From Psychrobacter immobilis (GTDB lineage: Bacteria > Pseudomonadota > Gammaproteobacteria > Pseudomonadales > Moraxellaceae): a stretch of 64,000 bases of DNA. A model generated the notes under the pieces. That model was given only the letters and a program-made list of their open reading frames with translations. It was not told the origin of the DNA and searched no databases. Positions 25,821 to 33,296 of the stretch are shown here, in pieces (positions within the stretch are counted from its first letter, which is position 1; each line of letters starts with the position of its first letter). The DNA lies in the NCBI RefSeq assembly GCF_904846225.1, contig NZ_CAJGZJ010000010.1:1-64000 (forward strand). The letters run 5' to 3'. Made by a program: the position numbers and the translations under genes.

Positions 25821-26471
25821 TTAAGGCAGAACGATGTTAACGATTTTCCAGCCAATCAAACCCTCGCGCTGCATCTCTATGGTAAGAGGATAGCCTTTAA
25901 CTTGACCGCTGATGTTAAAGCAATTCATCCCGCAATAGCTCAGCTTTGGTTTGTCACTGTCCGAGCCTTGCGCGGCTTGTTGCTCAAGTTCAGCCGCTTG
26001 TTTTTTCATGATTTGCTTCATTTGGCTTTGAACCACGGCATTCACGTCACCGCGCTGGATGATTAAACTTTGAATGAGGTTTTTTAAGTCAACTTGATTG
26101 CTCGCGATTGCCCATGCGGCGGCCAGCTCTTTGGTGGCTGTATTGGCTTGACCTTGGGTATTGATTACTTTTTCGATGTTTTGTGGCGTAATGGCGCCAT
26201 CGACGGCTTTTACGATAAAGTCATTGGCCGCTTGGGTCAATGGCTCGCCGCCCAGCTCAGCAACTAAAGGATATTTACCCATCGTCGCCGTAAACTGGCT
26301 GGTCAATTGGTTTTGAATGCTAGGCCTTACTTGGTCATAGTCGATAGCTGCTGCGATAGTGGCACCATCTTTGGCATCATAAGCATTTTTGAGCTGATAA
26401 GCGCTGTAATAAGGCGAACCTGCAAAGACTGCCACGGCAATGACAATCAATAAAACAATCAGCTTCTTCAT
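25821..26471 (-). CDS. DUF2939 family secreted/anchored protein
   Basis: 216 aa with an N-terminal hydrophobic segment (residues 3-17, then SPYYSAYQLKNAYDAKD), the start typical of DUF2939. The body is helical, with a Gln-rich stretch (KQAAELEQQAAQ) and two cysteines close together (YCGMNCFN) that could form a disulfide outside the cytoplasm. It ends in a short beta segment (IEMQREGLIGWKIVNIVLP). The function is unknown. Start ATG 26471 is preceded by AAGGGATCG. It is monocistronic. Confidence 0.82.
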   Translation of the reverse strand: MKKLIVLLIVIAVAVFAGSPYYSAYQLKNAYDAKDGATIAAAIDYDQVRPSIQNQLTSQFTATMGKYPLVAELGGEPLTQAANDFIVKAVDGAITPQNIEKVINTQGQANTATKELAAAWAIASNQVDLKNLIQSLIIQRGDVNAVVQSQMKQIMKKQAAELEQQAAQGSDSDKPKLSYCGMNCFNISGQVKGYPLTIEMQREGLIGWKIVNIVLP

Positions 26472-26912
26472 AACAATCGATCCCTTATCACAAAATTAAT
26501 GGCTTTGAATATAAATAACCATATTTTAATCTAAGTGTTTAAATAAACACAAATATGGCGATAAATACTAGCATGGCTGATGATTATTACGGTATGAAAA
26601 CCTTTGTGTATTTCTTAATCAAACCTTTTTGTGCAGAAGAAACCCTCCGGACTCATACTTTCACTTCCTAAGCGCTTGATAAATCATCACACCATCTCCA
26701 TAAACAGCGCAAACTTTTAATAATTAATTTGGCTAAGCAGCATCCTGCCGTATTCGCTTATAAGATTCATATAATTATCTGCTCGTTCCGTTTGTCATCT
26801 ACTATGTTTCATGTGAAACCTTTGAGTGCGATGATGGTCGGAATTTAGAAGATAATTGGCTCAAGTTAATGAATCGACTGGCCGGTAGACTGTAAAGACG
26901 ATAGGAGAGCCC
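26472..26912. other. Intergenic region upstream of dnaJ
   Basis: 441 bp between divergent DUF2939 and dnaJ genes, with no gene visible. It contains a degenerate parS-like palindrome at 26805-26820. No heat-shock promoter could be assigned with confidence. Confidence 0.6.
26805..26820. promoter_or_regulatory. Degenerate parS-like palindrome upstream of dnaJ
   Basis: TGTTTCATGTGAAACC differs from TGTTNCACGTGAAACA at the central CG and the last base. The same GTTTCAYRTGAAACCTTTGRG string recurs in the terminator after dnaJ (28268-28288). Confidence 0.35.
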
Positions 26913-28049
26913 ATGAGTAAGCGCGATTTTTATGAAGTATTAGGTGTCAGTAAGACCGCTGACAACAAGGAAGTGAAGCGAGCTTACCGCAAGCTGGCGA
27001 TGAAATACCATCCAGATCGTAACTCCGATGACCCTGATGCCGAAGATAAATTTAAAGAAGCGTCAATGGCTTATGAAGTATTGAGCGATGCAGAAAAGCG
27101 TTCAGCTTATGACCGTATGGGCCACTCTGCCTTTGAGAATGGTATGGGCGGTGGCGGTTTTGGTGGCGGCGGTAATGGTAATTTCCAGGACATCTTTGGC
27201 GATATCTTTGGTAACTTTGGCGATATCTTTGGTCAGTCACGCGGTGGCGGCGGTGGTCGTTCGCGCCGTGGTTCAGATCTGCGTTACGTGATTGAGTTGA
27301 CTTTAGAAGAAGCGGTACGTGGCTGCAAAAAAGAAATCAGCTTTACGGCTCCTGCACCTTGCGATACGTGCCATGGGAAAGGCGCAAAAGACGCCTCTGA
27401 TGTCGTGACTTGCCAGATGTGTCATGGTCAAGGCCAAGTGCGTATGCAGCAAGGGTTTTTTGCCGTGCAGCAAGCTTGCCCGCAGTGTGGCGGCTCTGGT
27501 AAACAAATCAAAAATCCTTGTCCTGATTGTCACGGTAATGGCGTTAAAGACAAGTCACGCACGCTAGAGGTTTCTATCCCAGCGGGTGTCGATGATGGTG
27601 ATCGCGTCCGTCTAGCAGGCGAGGGTGAAGCGGGCGGTGCTGGCGTGCAAAACGGCGATCTATACGTAGAAGTGCGTGTCAAATCACACAACGTTTTCAC
27701 CCGTCAAGGTGCCGATCTTTATATGGATGTGCCAGTCAGCATAACTGATGCAGCACTTGGTAAAGAAGTCGAAATCCCAACCTTAGATGGCAAAGTAAAA
27801 ATCAAGGTGGCTGAAGGCACGCAAAGTGGCAAACTGCTACGTGTACGCGGCAAAGGTGTGACGCCAGTACGCACGACCATGAAAGGTGATTTAATCTGCC
27901 GTGTGGTCATCGAGACGCCAGTGAATTTGACGCGCGAGCAAAAAGATCTGCTGCGTGAATTCCAAGATACCTTGGATGGTGATAGTAAGCATCAGCAGTC
28001 GCCGCATAAAAAATCTTTCTTCAAAAAGATTGGCGACTTGTTTGACTAA
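26913..28049 (+). CDS. dnaJ: Chaperone DnaJ
   Basis: 378-aa class I J-protein. The J domain has HPD at 33-35 in KYHPDRN. The Gly/Phe region (about 75-120) holds [10 protein letters not shown]. Four zinc-finger repeats follow: [24 protein letters not shown] and CPDCHGNG. The client-binding C-terminal domains come next, with a short tail [10 protein letters not shown]. It stimulates DnaK ATPase and delivers unfolded proteins. The AGGAGAG ribosome-binding site before ATG 26913 is strong. In many relatives dnaK lies just upstream; here the upstream gene is an unrelated DUF2939, so dnaJ is separate. Confidence 0.97.
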   Translation: MSKRDFYEVLGVSKTADNKEVKRAYRKLAMKYHPDRNSDDPDAEDKFKEASMAYEVLSDAEKRSAYDRMGHSAFENGMGGGGFGGGGNGNFQDIFGDIFGNFGDIFGQSRGGGGGRSRRGSDLRYVIELTLEEAVRGCKKEISFTAPAPCDTCHGKGAKDASDVVTCQMCHGQGQVRMQQGFFAVQQACPQCGGSGKQIKNPCPDCHGNGVKDKSRTLEVSIPAGVDDGDRVRLAGEGEAGGAGVQNGDLYVEVRVKSHNVFTRQGADLYMDVPVSITDAALGKEVEIPTLDGKVKIKVAEGTQSGKLLRVRGKGVTPVRTTMKGDLICRVVIETPVNLTREQKDLLREFQDTLDGDSKHQQSPHKKSFFKKIGDLFD

Positions 28050-28104
28050 TAGCTTTGACTAATAGCGTTTAAAAAAGTCGTTTATGCGTCAAGTTATTTA
28101 TGTT

Positions 28105-28251
28105 TAAAGTCGATCCACTATAAAGTAGATAAAGTGCTACTGGGGTAATTTTTGCGCCGCCTCTGTCTGCGAAGGCACAGCAAGCAAGGAAAATTTATCT
28201 CAGTAGCGCGTGATAATAGTGGTATCTCTTTTATCTAGGACTGACTATATC
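28105..28251 (-). repeat. Intergenic hairpin repeat, copy 6
   Basis: 147 bp, reverse orientation, complete with both outer ends (TAAAGTCGATCCACTATAAAG and CTAGGACTGACTATATC). The arms span 28136-28207. It is almost identical, in inverted orientation, to copy 7 at 33095-33241. Confidence 0.92.
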
Positions 28252-28258
28252 TAAATTT

Positions 28259-28295
28259 AGCCCAAAAGTTTCACATGAAACCTTTGGGCTTTTTA
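28259..28295 (+). terminator. Terminator after dnaJ
   Basis: AGCCCAAAAGTTTCA pairs with TGAAACCTTTGGGCT across a four-base loop, followed by TTTTT. The upper stem contains a parS-like GTTTCACATGAAAC. Confidence 0.88.
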
Positions 28296-28412
28296 TTGGC
28301 TGTATAAAAAACCATTGCTCGATGATATTTGCTAAACTTAGGACAAATAGAACTCAAAAATCAGTTTTACTAAAAGTAGCTCCATTAAAAATAAGACCTC
28401 TAGGATAAAGAT

Positions 28413-29267
28413 ATGAGTCAATCAACAAACGACCAAACCAACGAACAGACAAATAAAGCAACCATCGCTGTCGGTGTGATTGGGGCAGGCGGGCGGATGG
28501 GTCGTATGCTCATCGAAGCAGTCAAAGACAATTCGCAGACGACGCTCAATGCAGCAATCGAGCGTCAAGGATCGAGCCTTGTTGGCGCAGATGCGGGCGA
28601 AGTTGCGGCTATCGGTCGCTTGGATATAGCGATTGTTGATGATCTAATATCCGTAATCAATGATATCGATGTCTTGATTGACTTTAGCTTGCCGGATGCG
28701 ACTGAACAAAACATGAAAATCTGTGCCGCGCACAATGTCGCCATGGTCATCGGCACCACAGGATTTAATGAGCAGCAAGAGCAAGTATTGGCCAAAGTGA
28801 GTGAGCAAGTTGCGATCGTTTATGCTGGTAACTATTCTACAGGCGTCAACTTATCATTGAAATTGTTAGCAATGGCGGCTAAAGCATTTGGCAATGATGC
28901 AGATGTCGAAGTCATCGAAGCCCATCACAAACATAAAATCGATGCACCATCAGGTACGGCGTATATGATGGCAGAAGCAGTGGCCGAAGCACGCGGACAG
29001 AATCTAAAAGACGTTGCTGTCTATGGCCGTGAAGGTCAAACGGGCGAGCGCGAGGCGGGAACTATTGGTATTCATGCCATTCGCGGTGGTGAAATCATTG
29101 GCGATCATACGGTCATGTTCATTGCTGATGGTGAAGTCGTCGAGATTACCCATCGTGCCCGCGCCCGCATGACCTTTGCTGCTGGTGCGGTACGCGCAGC
29201 GACTTGGGTCATGCAGCAGTCAGCTGGACAATATAATATGCAAGATGTCTTGGGTTTAAATGAGTAG
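28413..29267 (+). CDS. dapB: 4-hydroxy-tetrahydrodipicolinate reductase
   Basis: 284 aa. NAD(P)H-binding GAGGRMGRML (residues 25-34) follows a polar N-terminal extension of about 18 residues. GTTGF, the substrate-binding EAHHKHKIDAPSGTA and GREGQTGEREAGTIGIHAIRGG are the DapB hallmarks, and the catalytic His and Lys lie in HHKHK. It makes tetrahydrodipicolinate for lysine and meso-diaminopimelate, the same diaminopimelate that Mpl (33.3 kb) recycles. The AGGATAAAG ribosome-binding site precedes ATG 28413. Confidence 0.96.
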   Translation: MSQSTNDQTNEQTNKATIAVGVIGAGGRMGRMLIEAVKDNSQTTLNAAIERQGSSLVGADAGEVAAIGRLDIAIVDDLISVINDIDVLIDFSLPDATEQNMKICAAHNVAMVIGTTGFNEQQEQVLAKVSEQVAIVYAGNYSTGVNLSLKLLAMAAKAFGNDADVEVIEAHHKHKIDAPSGTAYMMAEAVAEARGQNLKDVAVYGREGQTGEREAGTIGIHAIRGGEIIGDHTVMFIADGEVVEITHRARARMTFAAGAVRAATWVMQQSAGQYNMQDVLGLNE

Positions 29268-29316
29268 TATTTTTTGATTGTTACTCGGTTGGCTTGCTCA
29301 CCATTAGGAGTGGAAC

Positions 29317-30243
29317 GTGGATAAGTTTAGAGATAACCTGATAGCAACGCTTGGTAGTACGATTAGCGCTATCAAGAGTGCGAGTTATGCGTGCCAAACA
29401 GCGTTTATGCTAGGTTTGGTTGTCTTGCCAATCATGGTGCACGCTGATAGTGCTCAGAGCCATTACAAAACCTATGTCATCGATACCTACGGTGGTGAGG
29501 CACTACTACCAGCGGTGCGTCAGCAACTGAATACTAGTCGTGACGGTGGCACGGTTGGCACTTATCAAGGCAAACTGATATTGCAGACGACTGCCGCTAA
29601 TTATCAGACAGTACAACAGCTATTGGCGCAAATTGATCGTCAGCCGCAAGCGCTAATCGTCACTGTGCAAGTGGGTAATAATAGCAGCAGCCAAAGCAAT
29701 ATTCAGCAAGGCCAGATTATTATCAATAATCGAGGCATTAAAGGGTCGGGCATTATCAATCAGAGTAATAGCCAGCAGCAGAGCAATAGCTCATATCAAG
29801 TGCAAACCTTGTCCGGTAGCGCCGCCAGCATTAGTACAGGGACGCTTTACTCTTTAACGCAAACTTATAATGGCACCAATTATCCAAATTATAATCGCAC
29901 CAATTATCCAAATTATAATCGTCCATCAGGACAAATTATTATTCAACAGCAGGTATTGCTGCCAACGACTCAAGGCATTAGCGTGACGCCAAGACTATTG
30001 GCGAATGGTCAAATCGAAGTGCAATTATCACAAGTTGAAGAGAGACTGGTGCGATCCAATTCGTCCTACAATGAAAATAGCTTTGGTAACAATAGCATCC
30101 AAGGTCAAAGACTGAGTAGCACACTCATTGTGCCACGAGGGCAGTGGACAACTATCGGACAAATCTCTCAAGACTCAGCCAGTAGTGGCAATAGGGCTGT
30201 TAATAGTAATCGCTATGTGCCTATTTCATTGTTGATTCAGTAA
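29317..30243 (+). CDS. Secreted protein with secretin N-domain-like region and Asn/Gln-rich repeats
   Basis: 308 aa. The signal peptide is internal to a 45-residue N-terminus (hydrophobic AFMLGLVVLPIMVHA). Residues about 48-110 (HYKTYVIDTYGGEALLPAVR, then QLLAQIDRQPQALIVTVQV) have the shape of secretin N0/N1 subdomains. An N/Q/S-rich middle includes two copies of NYPNYNR. A beta-rich end (STLIVPRGQWTTIGQI) resembles the start of a secretin beta-domain, but no membrane-spanning secretin core is present. The start is GTG 29317 with TAGGAG. Function unknown; it could be a truncated secretin or an accessory protein. It may be co-transcribed with dapB (49-bp gap). Confidence 0.75.
   Translation: MDKFRDNLIATLGSTISAIKSASYACQTAFMLGLVVLPIMVHADSAQSHYKTYVIDTYGGEALLPAVRQQLNTSRDGGTVGTYQGKLILQTTAANYQTVQQLLAQIDRQPQALIVTVQVGNNSSSQSNIQQGQIIINNRGIKGSGIINQSNSQQQSNSSYQVQTLSGSAASISTGTLYSLTQTYNGTNYPNYNRTNYPNYNRPSGQIIIQQQVLLPTTQGISVTPRLLANGQIEVQLSQVEERLVRSNSSYNENSFGNNSIQGQRLSSTLIVPRGQWTTIGQISQDSASSGNRAVNSNRYVPISLLIQ
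29875..29922. repeat. 2 x 24-bp in-frame tandem repeat
   Basis: 29875-29898 and 29899-29922 differ only in the last base. They code for two copies of TNYPNYNR in the secreted protein, with an incomplete TNYPNYNRT start upstream. Confidence 0.85.
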
Positions 30244-30267
30244 TCAAACAATCAATCAGTTAAGCAT

Positions 30268-30310
30268 AAAAAAGCGCGACACTGATGATACCAGTGTCGC
30301 GCTTTTTTAT
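30268..30310. terminator. Bidirectional terminator
   Basis: AAAAAAGCGCGACACTG (30268-30284) pairs with CAGTGTCGCGCTTTTTT (30292-30308). It is a 17-bp perfect stem flanked by A and T runs, serving both the plus-strand secreted-protein gene and the minus-strand decarboxylase. Confidence 0.95.
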
Positions 30311-30348
30311 TTATAACCAGTTATTAAAAATCAATCAATGATTGAAAA

Positions 30349-31530
30349 CTAGTCAACGTAAACCACTTCTAATGGCGGAAAACCATTGAACTCAATTGAC
30401 GAATAAGAGTTGGTATAAGCGCCAGTGGTCAGCCAAAAGATTTTATCACCAATCTCCAGCTCTTGTGGTAGCTGATAACCCGCTTCTTCATACATGATAT
30501 CGGTCGAGTCACATGTTGGACCTGCCAATACTACCGTACCTTCGCTGGTTGAGGTTTCCATTTTTGGTGTATAAACAGGATACTTGATGGCCTCACCCAA
30601 GGTTTCTATTAAGCCTTGGAACAATCCCACATCGGTATATACCCAGCGCGTCAAATCCGTATTTGATTTACGAGAAATCAATACCACGTCACTGACTAGC
30701 ACGCCTGAACCACCGACCAACGACCGACCCGGCTCAAGAATAATCTCAGGCATGTCTTCGGCATGATAGTCATCCGTCAGATAACGATTGATTTCTTCTG
30801 CATAGACTTTTATGGGGTTCACTTCACTGATATAGTTGGCTGGAAAACCGCCACCCAAGTTAATCATTTGTAGCTTAAGGTTTTCTTCATTTTTCATCCA
30901 GTCAAACATATATTTGACCTTGGCTAACGCATCATCCCACGCGGCAACGTCTTTTTGCTGACTGCCCACATGGAACGAGATGCCGTAAGGCACCAAGCCC
31001 AAATCACGGGCTTGAATCAATAGCTCAATCGCCATATCAGGATGGCAACCAAATTTGCGAGACAATGGCCATTCAGCAGTATCTGACCCTTGTACCAAGA
31101 TACGTACAAATATTTTTGAACCGGGCGCGTATTTTGCGATGTTTTTTAAATCTGCTTCTGAATCGGTCGCATACAGATCAATGCCTTTCTCAAACGCATA
31201 TTTGACGTGTTCGGCTTTTTTGATGGTGTTGCCATAAGAAATACGAGATGGCTCAACGCCGCAGTCTAGTACGCGATCAAGCTCATAAATCGAGGCGCAA
31301 TCAAAGTTTGAGCCAAGATCAGCCAATAGATCGATGACTTCGACAGCAGGACTGGCCTTCATCGCATAATGAATTTTGGCATTCGGAAAAAAACCAACCA
31401 TTTCATGATATTTCGTTTTAATACGGCTTAGGTCTACCACCAAAAGTGGTGTCTCGCGGCCTTCAGCTGCTTTGGTGAATTTCTGCCAGCCGGCAGGGTC
31501 AAAATATTGGTCGATTTTGATCATGGACAT
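30349..31530 (-). CDS. Ornithine/lysine decarboxylase (alanine-racemase fold, PLP)
   Basis: 393-aa fold-type III decarboxylase like eukaryotic ornithine decarboxylase. The PLP lysine is Lys58 in HYAMKASP, with HVGSQ (187-191), GGGFP (226-230) and EPGR (266-269) around the cofactor phosphate, and the dimer-contributed catalytic Cys340 in GPTCDSTD. It forms putrescine and/or cadaverine; Vibrio relatives use both ornithine and lysine, and the residues seen do not settle which. Start ATG 31530 is preceded by AAAGG. It shares a bidirectional terminator with the gene to the left and is monocistronic. Confidence 0.9.
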   Translation of the reverse strand: MSMIKIDQYFDPAGWQKFTKAAEGRETPLLVVDLSRIKTKYHEMVGFFPNAKIHYAMKASPAVEVIDLLADLGSNFDCASIYELDRVLDCGVEPSRISYGNTIKKAEHVKYAFEKGIDLYATDSEADLKNIAKYAPGSKIFVRILVQGSDTAEWPLSRKFGCHPDMAIELLIQARDLGLVPYGISFHVGSQQKDVAAWDDALAKVKYMFDWMKNEENLKLQMINLGGGFPANYISEVNPIKVYAEEINRYLTDDYHAEDMPEIILEPGRSLVGGSGVLVSDVVLISRKSNTDLTRWVYTDVGLFQGLIETLGEAIKYPVYTPKMETSTSEGTVVLAGPTCDSTDIMYEEAGYQLPQELEIGDKIFWLTTGAYTNSYSSIEFNGFPPLEVVYVD

Positions 31531-31643
31531 GGTAGTAAACCTTTAATAAAAATATATGTTAGAGAATACAAGCTTGCGTCATAGCCCTATTTTAGCGTCA
31601 GATCGTTACCATAGTGCGTCATAAAGCTATGGAAACTAAGTTT

Positions 31644-31707
31644 ATGCGATGATCGGCTTATGCAATGATCGGCTCATGTGACAATCGGTTTATGTAACGC
31701 TCGGATT
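31644..31707. repeat. 4 x 16-bp decaying tandem repeat
   Basis: Units begin at 31644, 31660, 31676 and 31692 and share the pattern ATGYRAYGATCGGCTT, with divergence rising toward the right. It lies between def and the decarboxylase gene. Confidence 0.8.
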
Positions 31708-31721
31708 AAAAGCTAAGCACA

Positions 31722-32276
31722 TTAAGAATTGGTTGGCTGCGGCTGCTTATCAGCAGATTGTTCGCCTTGTTTTTCACGTATTTTGATGACTTTACGCACT
31801 TTGTCGCGAGCACGAGTTTGTTTCAAATGTGATAAATAATCGACGAATATAACCCCATTTAGATGATCCATCTCATGCTGAATACATACTGCTAGTAAGC
31901 CTTCAACGACTTCATCAATTTTTTCACCATTCTCATCTAACGCCTCGATACGCACTTTATTAGGACGTTCAACCTTATCGTAGACATCAGGTACCGATAA
32001 ACAGCCTTCTTCGTAAGCCTGTTTTTCTTCTACCAACGGTGTCACTTTTGGGTTAATAAAAACCCTTGGACTGTCTTTATCTTCAGATAAATCCATGACA
32101 ATGAGCTGAATGTGACGGTCAACCTGACTGGCAGCCAAACCGATGCCTTGTGCATCATACATGGTCTCAATCATATCAGCGATTAAGGTTTTGATTTCAG
32201 CAGTCACTTCCTTGACAGGCCTTGCAATGGTGCGCAGGCGCGGGTCTGGATAATTTAAAATAGGGAGTAATGCCAT
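31722..32276 (-). CDS. def: Peptide deformylase
   Basis: Metalloenzyme removing the N-formyl group from new proteins. All three motifs are present: GIGLAASQ (motif 1), EEGCLSVP (motif 2, metal Cys) and QHEMDHLNG (motif 3, two metal His and the catalytic Glu). A Lys/Gln-rich tail ([18 protein letters not shown]) extends past the usual C-terminus. ATG 32276 is preferred to GTG 32285 because GAGGTG lies 8 bases upstream. Unlike many gammaproteobacteria, fmt is not adjacent. Confidence 0.95.
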   Translation of the reverse strand: MALLPILNYPDPRLRTIARPVKEVTAEIKTLIADMIETMYDAQGIGLAASQVDRHIQLIVMDLSEDKDSPRVFINPKVTPLVEEKQAYEEGCLSVPDVYDKVERPNKVRIEALDENGEKIDEVVEGLLAVCIQHEMDHLNGVIFVDYLSHLKQTRARDKVRKVIKIREKQGEQSADKQPQPTNS

Positions 32277-32410
32277 AATGCTCACCTCAATGATAAGGAT
32301 AAAATAGGGTTGGTATTATAAGATAAATGGGGACAAAAGTAATGCTTATCAATACTTTCCCCTCTATATCAGTTGATGACTTTGAAATATTGCGATTATC
32401 AGTTTTGGCC

Positions 32411-32444
32411 AAAAAACAAAAAAGCCCTGCTATTTGCAAGGCTT
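32411..32444 (-). terminator. Terminator of the GlsB-type gene
   Basis: AAGCC-TGC / GCA-GGCTT stem (32422-32444) with one mismatch. On the minus strand it is followed by a T-rich run, the complement of 32411-32422. Confidence 0.7.
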
Positions 32445-32478
32445 CCTCTCTTTTGAATCAGATATGGCTCATAAGCAA

Positions 32479-32733
32479 TTATACGCGACGTTTGCTCATA
32501 ATCATCTCATATAAGAAGAGCAATATGATGGCACCGATCACTGAGAATATCAGACCGGTAAAGCCGCCATCAGCGTTGATACCGACAATACTAGCAATAA
32601 AGCCACCAAGCATCGCACCAACGATACCCAATACAATCGTCATAATCCAGCCCATAGGGTCACTGCCAGGCTTAATAGCACGAGCTAGTAGACCAGCAAC
32701 CAAACCTACGATAATCATCCAAATAAAGCTCAT
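32479..32733 (-). CDS. GlsB/YeaQ/YmgE family stress-response membrane protein
   Basis: About 84 aa with three hydrophobic helices. The pattern IWMIIVGLVAGLLARAIKPG, then GWIMTIVLGIVGAMLGG and a C-terminal GLIFSVIGAIILLFLYEMI, matches the transglycosylase-associated (GlsB/YeaQ) family. The role is unclear, though such proteins are often stress-induced. ATG 32733 is chosen over ATG 32757 because TTGGAGA lies 7 bases before it and the shorter form matches family length. It is monocistronic. Confidence 0.88.
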   Translation of the reverse strand: MSFIWMIIVGLVAGLLARAIKPGSDPMGWIMTIVLGIVGAMLGGFIASIVGINADGGFTGLIFSVIGAIILLFLYEMIMSKRRV

Positions 32734-32928
32734 TTCATTCTCCAAATTTACTGTCATTTATAATGGTTTAGTCATTTAATCATGTACTAATTTTTATAAC
32801 TTCATTGTATGCATTGCATAGAAGTAAAGGTAAGCACGAAATGTTACCAGTGTATGAGCTATGTGAGAAAAAGCAGGGATTTGCTAATATGGAGAGAGGA
32901 TAGGTAAATGAAAGGTTACAAAGGTAGC

Positions 32929-32964
32929 AAAGTCGCAAATAAAGTCGCAAATAAAGTCGTGATT
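32929..32964. repeat. 3 x 12-bp tandem repeat
   Basis: AAAGTCGCAAAT occurs twice (32929-32940, 32941-32952), followed by AAAGTCGTGATT (32953-32964), in the gap upstream of the GlsB-type gene. Confidence 0.8.
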
Positions 32965-32976
32965 AATGTCTTGATG

Positions 32977-33039
32977 GATATAGTCAAAATATCCTAAAAA
33001 CCCTATGGTAATGCTGATATTAATTTTCACTGACTATAG
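32977..33039. repeat. Core-less derivative of the hairpin repeat
   Basis: 63 bp bounded by GATATAGTCA and TGACTATAG, the outer ends of the hairpin repeat, with part of one arm (GGTAATGCTGATATTAATTTT split across 33007-33027) but no GCTTGCTGTGCC core. It lies 55 bp from complete copy 7. Confidence 0.6.
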
Positions 33040-33094
33040 CCTTTTTAAATAGCAATCGACTGCGAAAATTTGGAAATAAAAAGCGTCGCTCATT

Positions 33095-33241
33095 GATATA
33101 GTCAGTCCTAGATAAAAGAGATACCACTATTACCACGCGCTACTGAGATAAATTTTCCTTGCTTGCTGTGCCTTCGCAGACAGAGGCGGCGCAAAAATTA
33201 TCCCAGTAGCACTGTATCTACTTTATAGTGGATCGACTTTA
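33095..33241 (+). repeat. Intergenic hairpin repeat, copy 7
   Basis: 147 bp, complete. The outer ends are GATATAGTCAGTCCTAG and TATAGTGGATCGACTTTA. The arms GCTACTGAGATAA and TTATCCCAGTAGC pair with one mismatch around the core. It differs from copy 6 at only about four positions. Confidence 0.92.
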
Positions 33242-33296
33242 ACAAGGCGACGCTATTATTTAAAAATGTTTGGCTTTTATTTGACTAAATTATCGG

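Noticed and set aside
26805..26820. Third parS site upstream of dnaJ
   Set aside because: The central CG of the consensus is changed to TG and the last base differs, so it was kept only as a degenerate palindrome.
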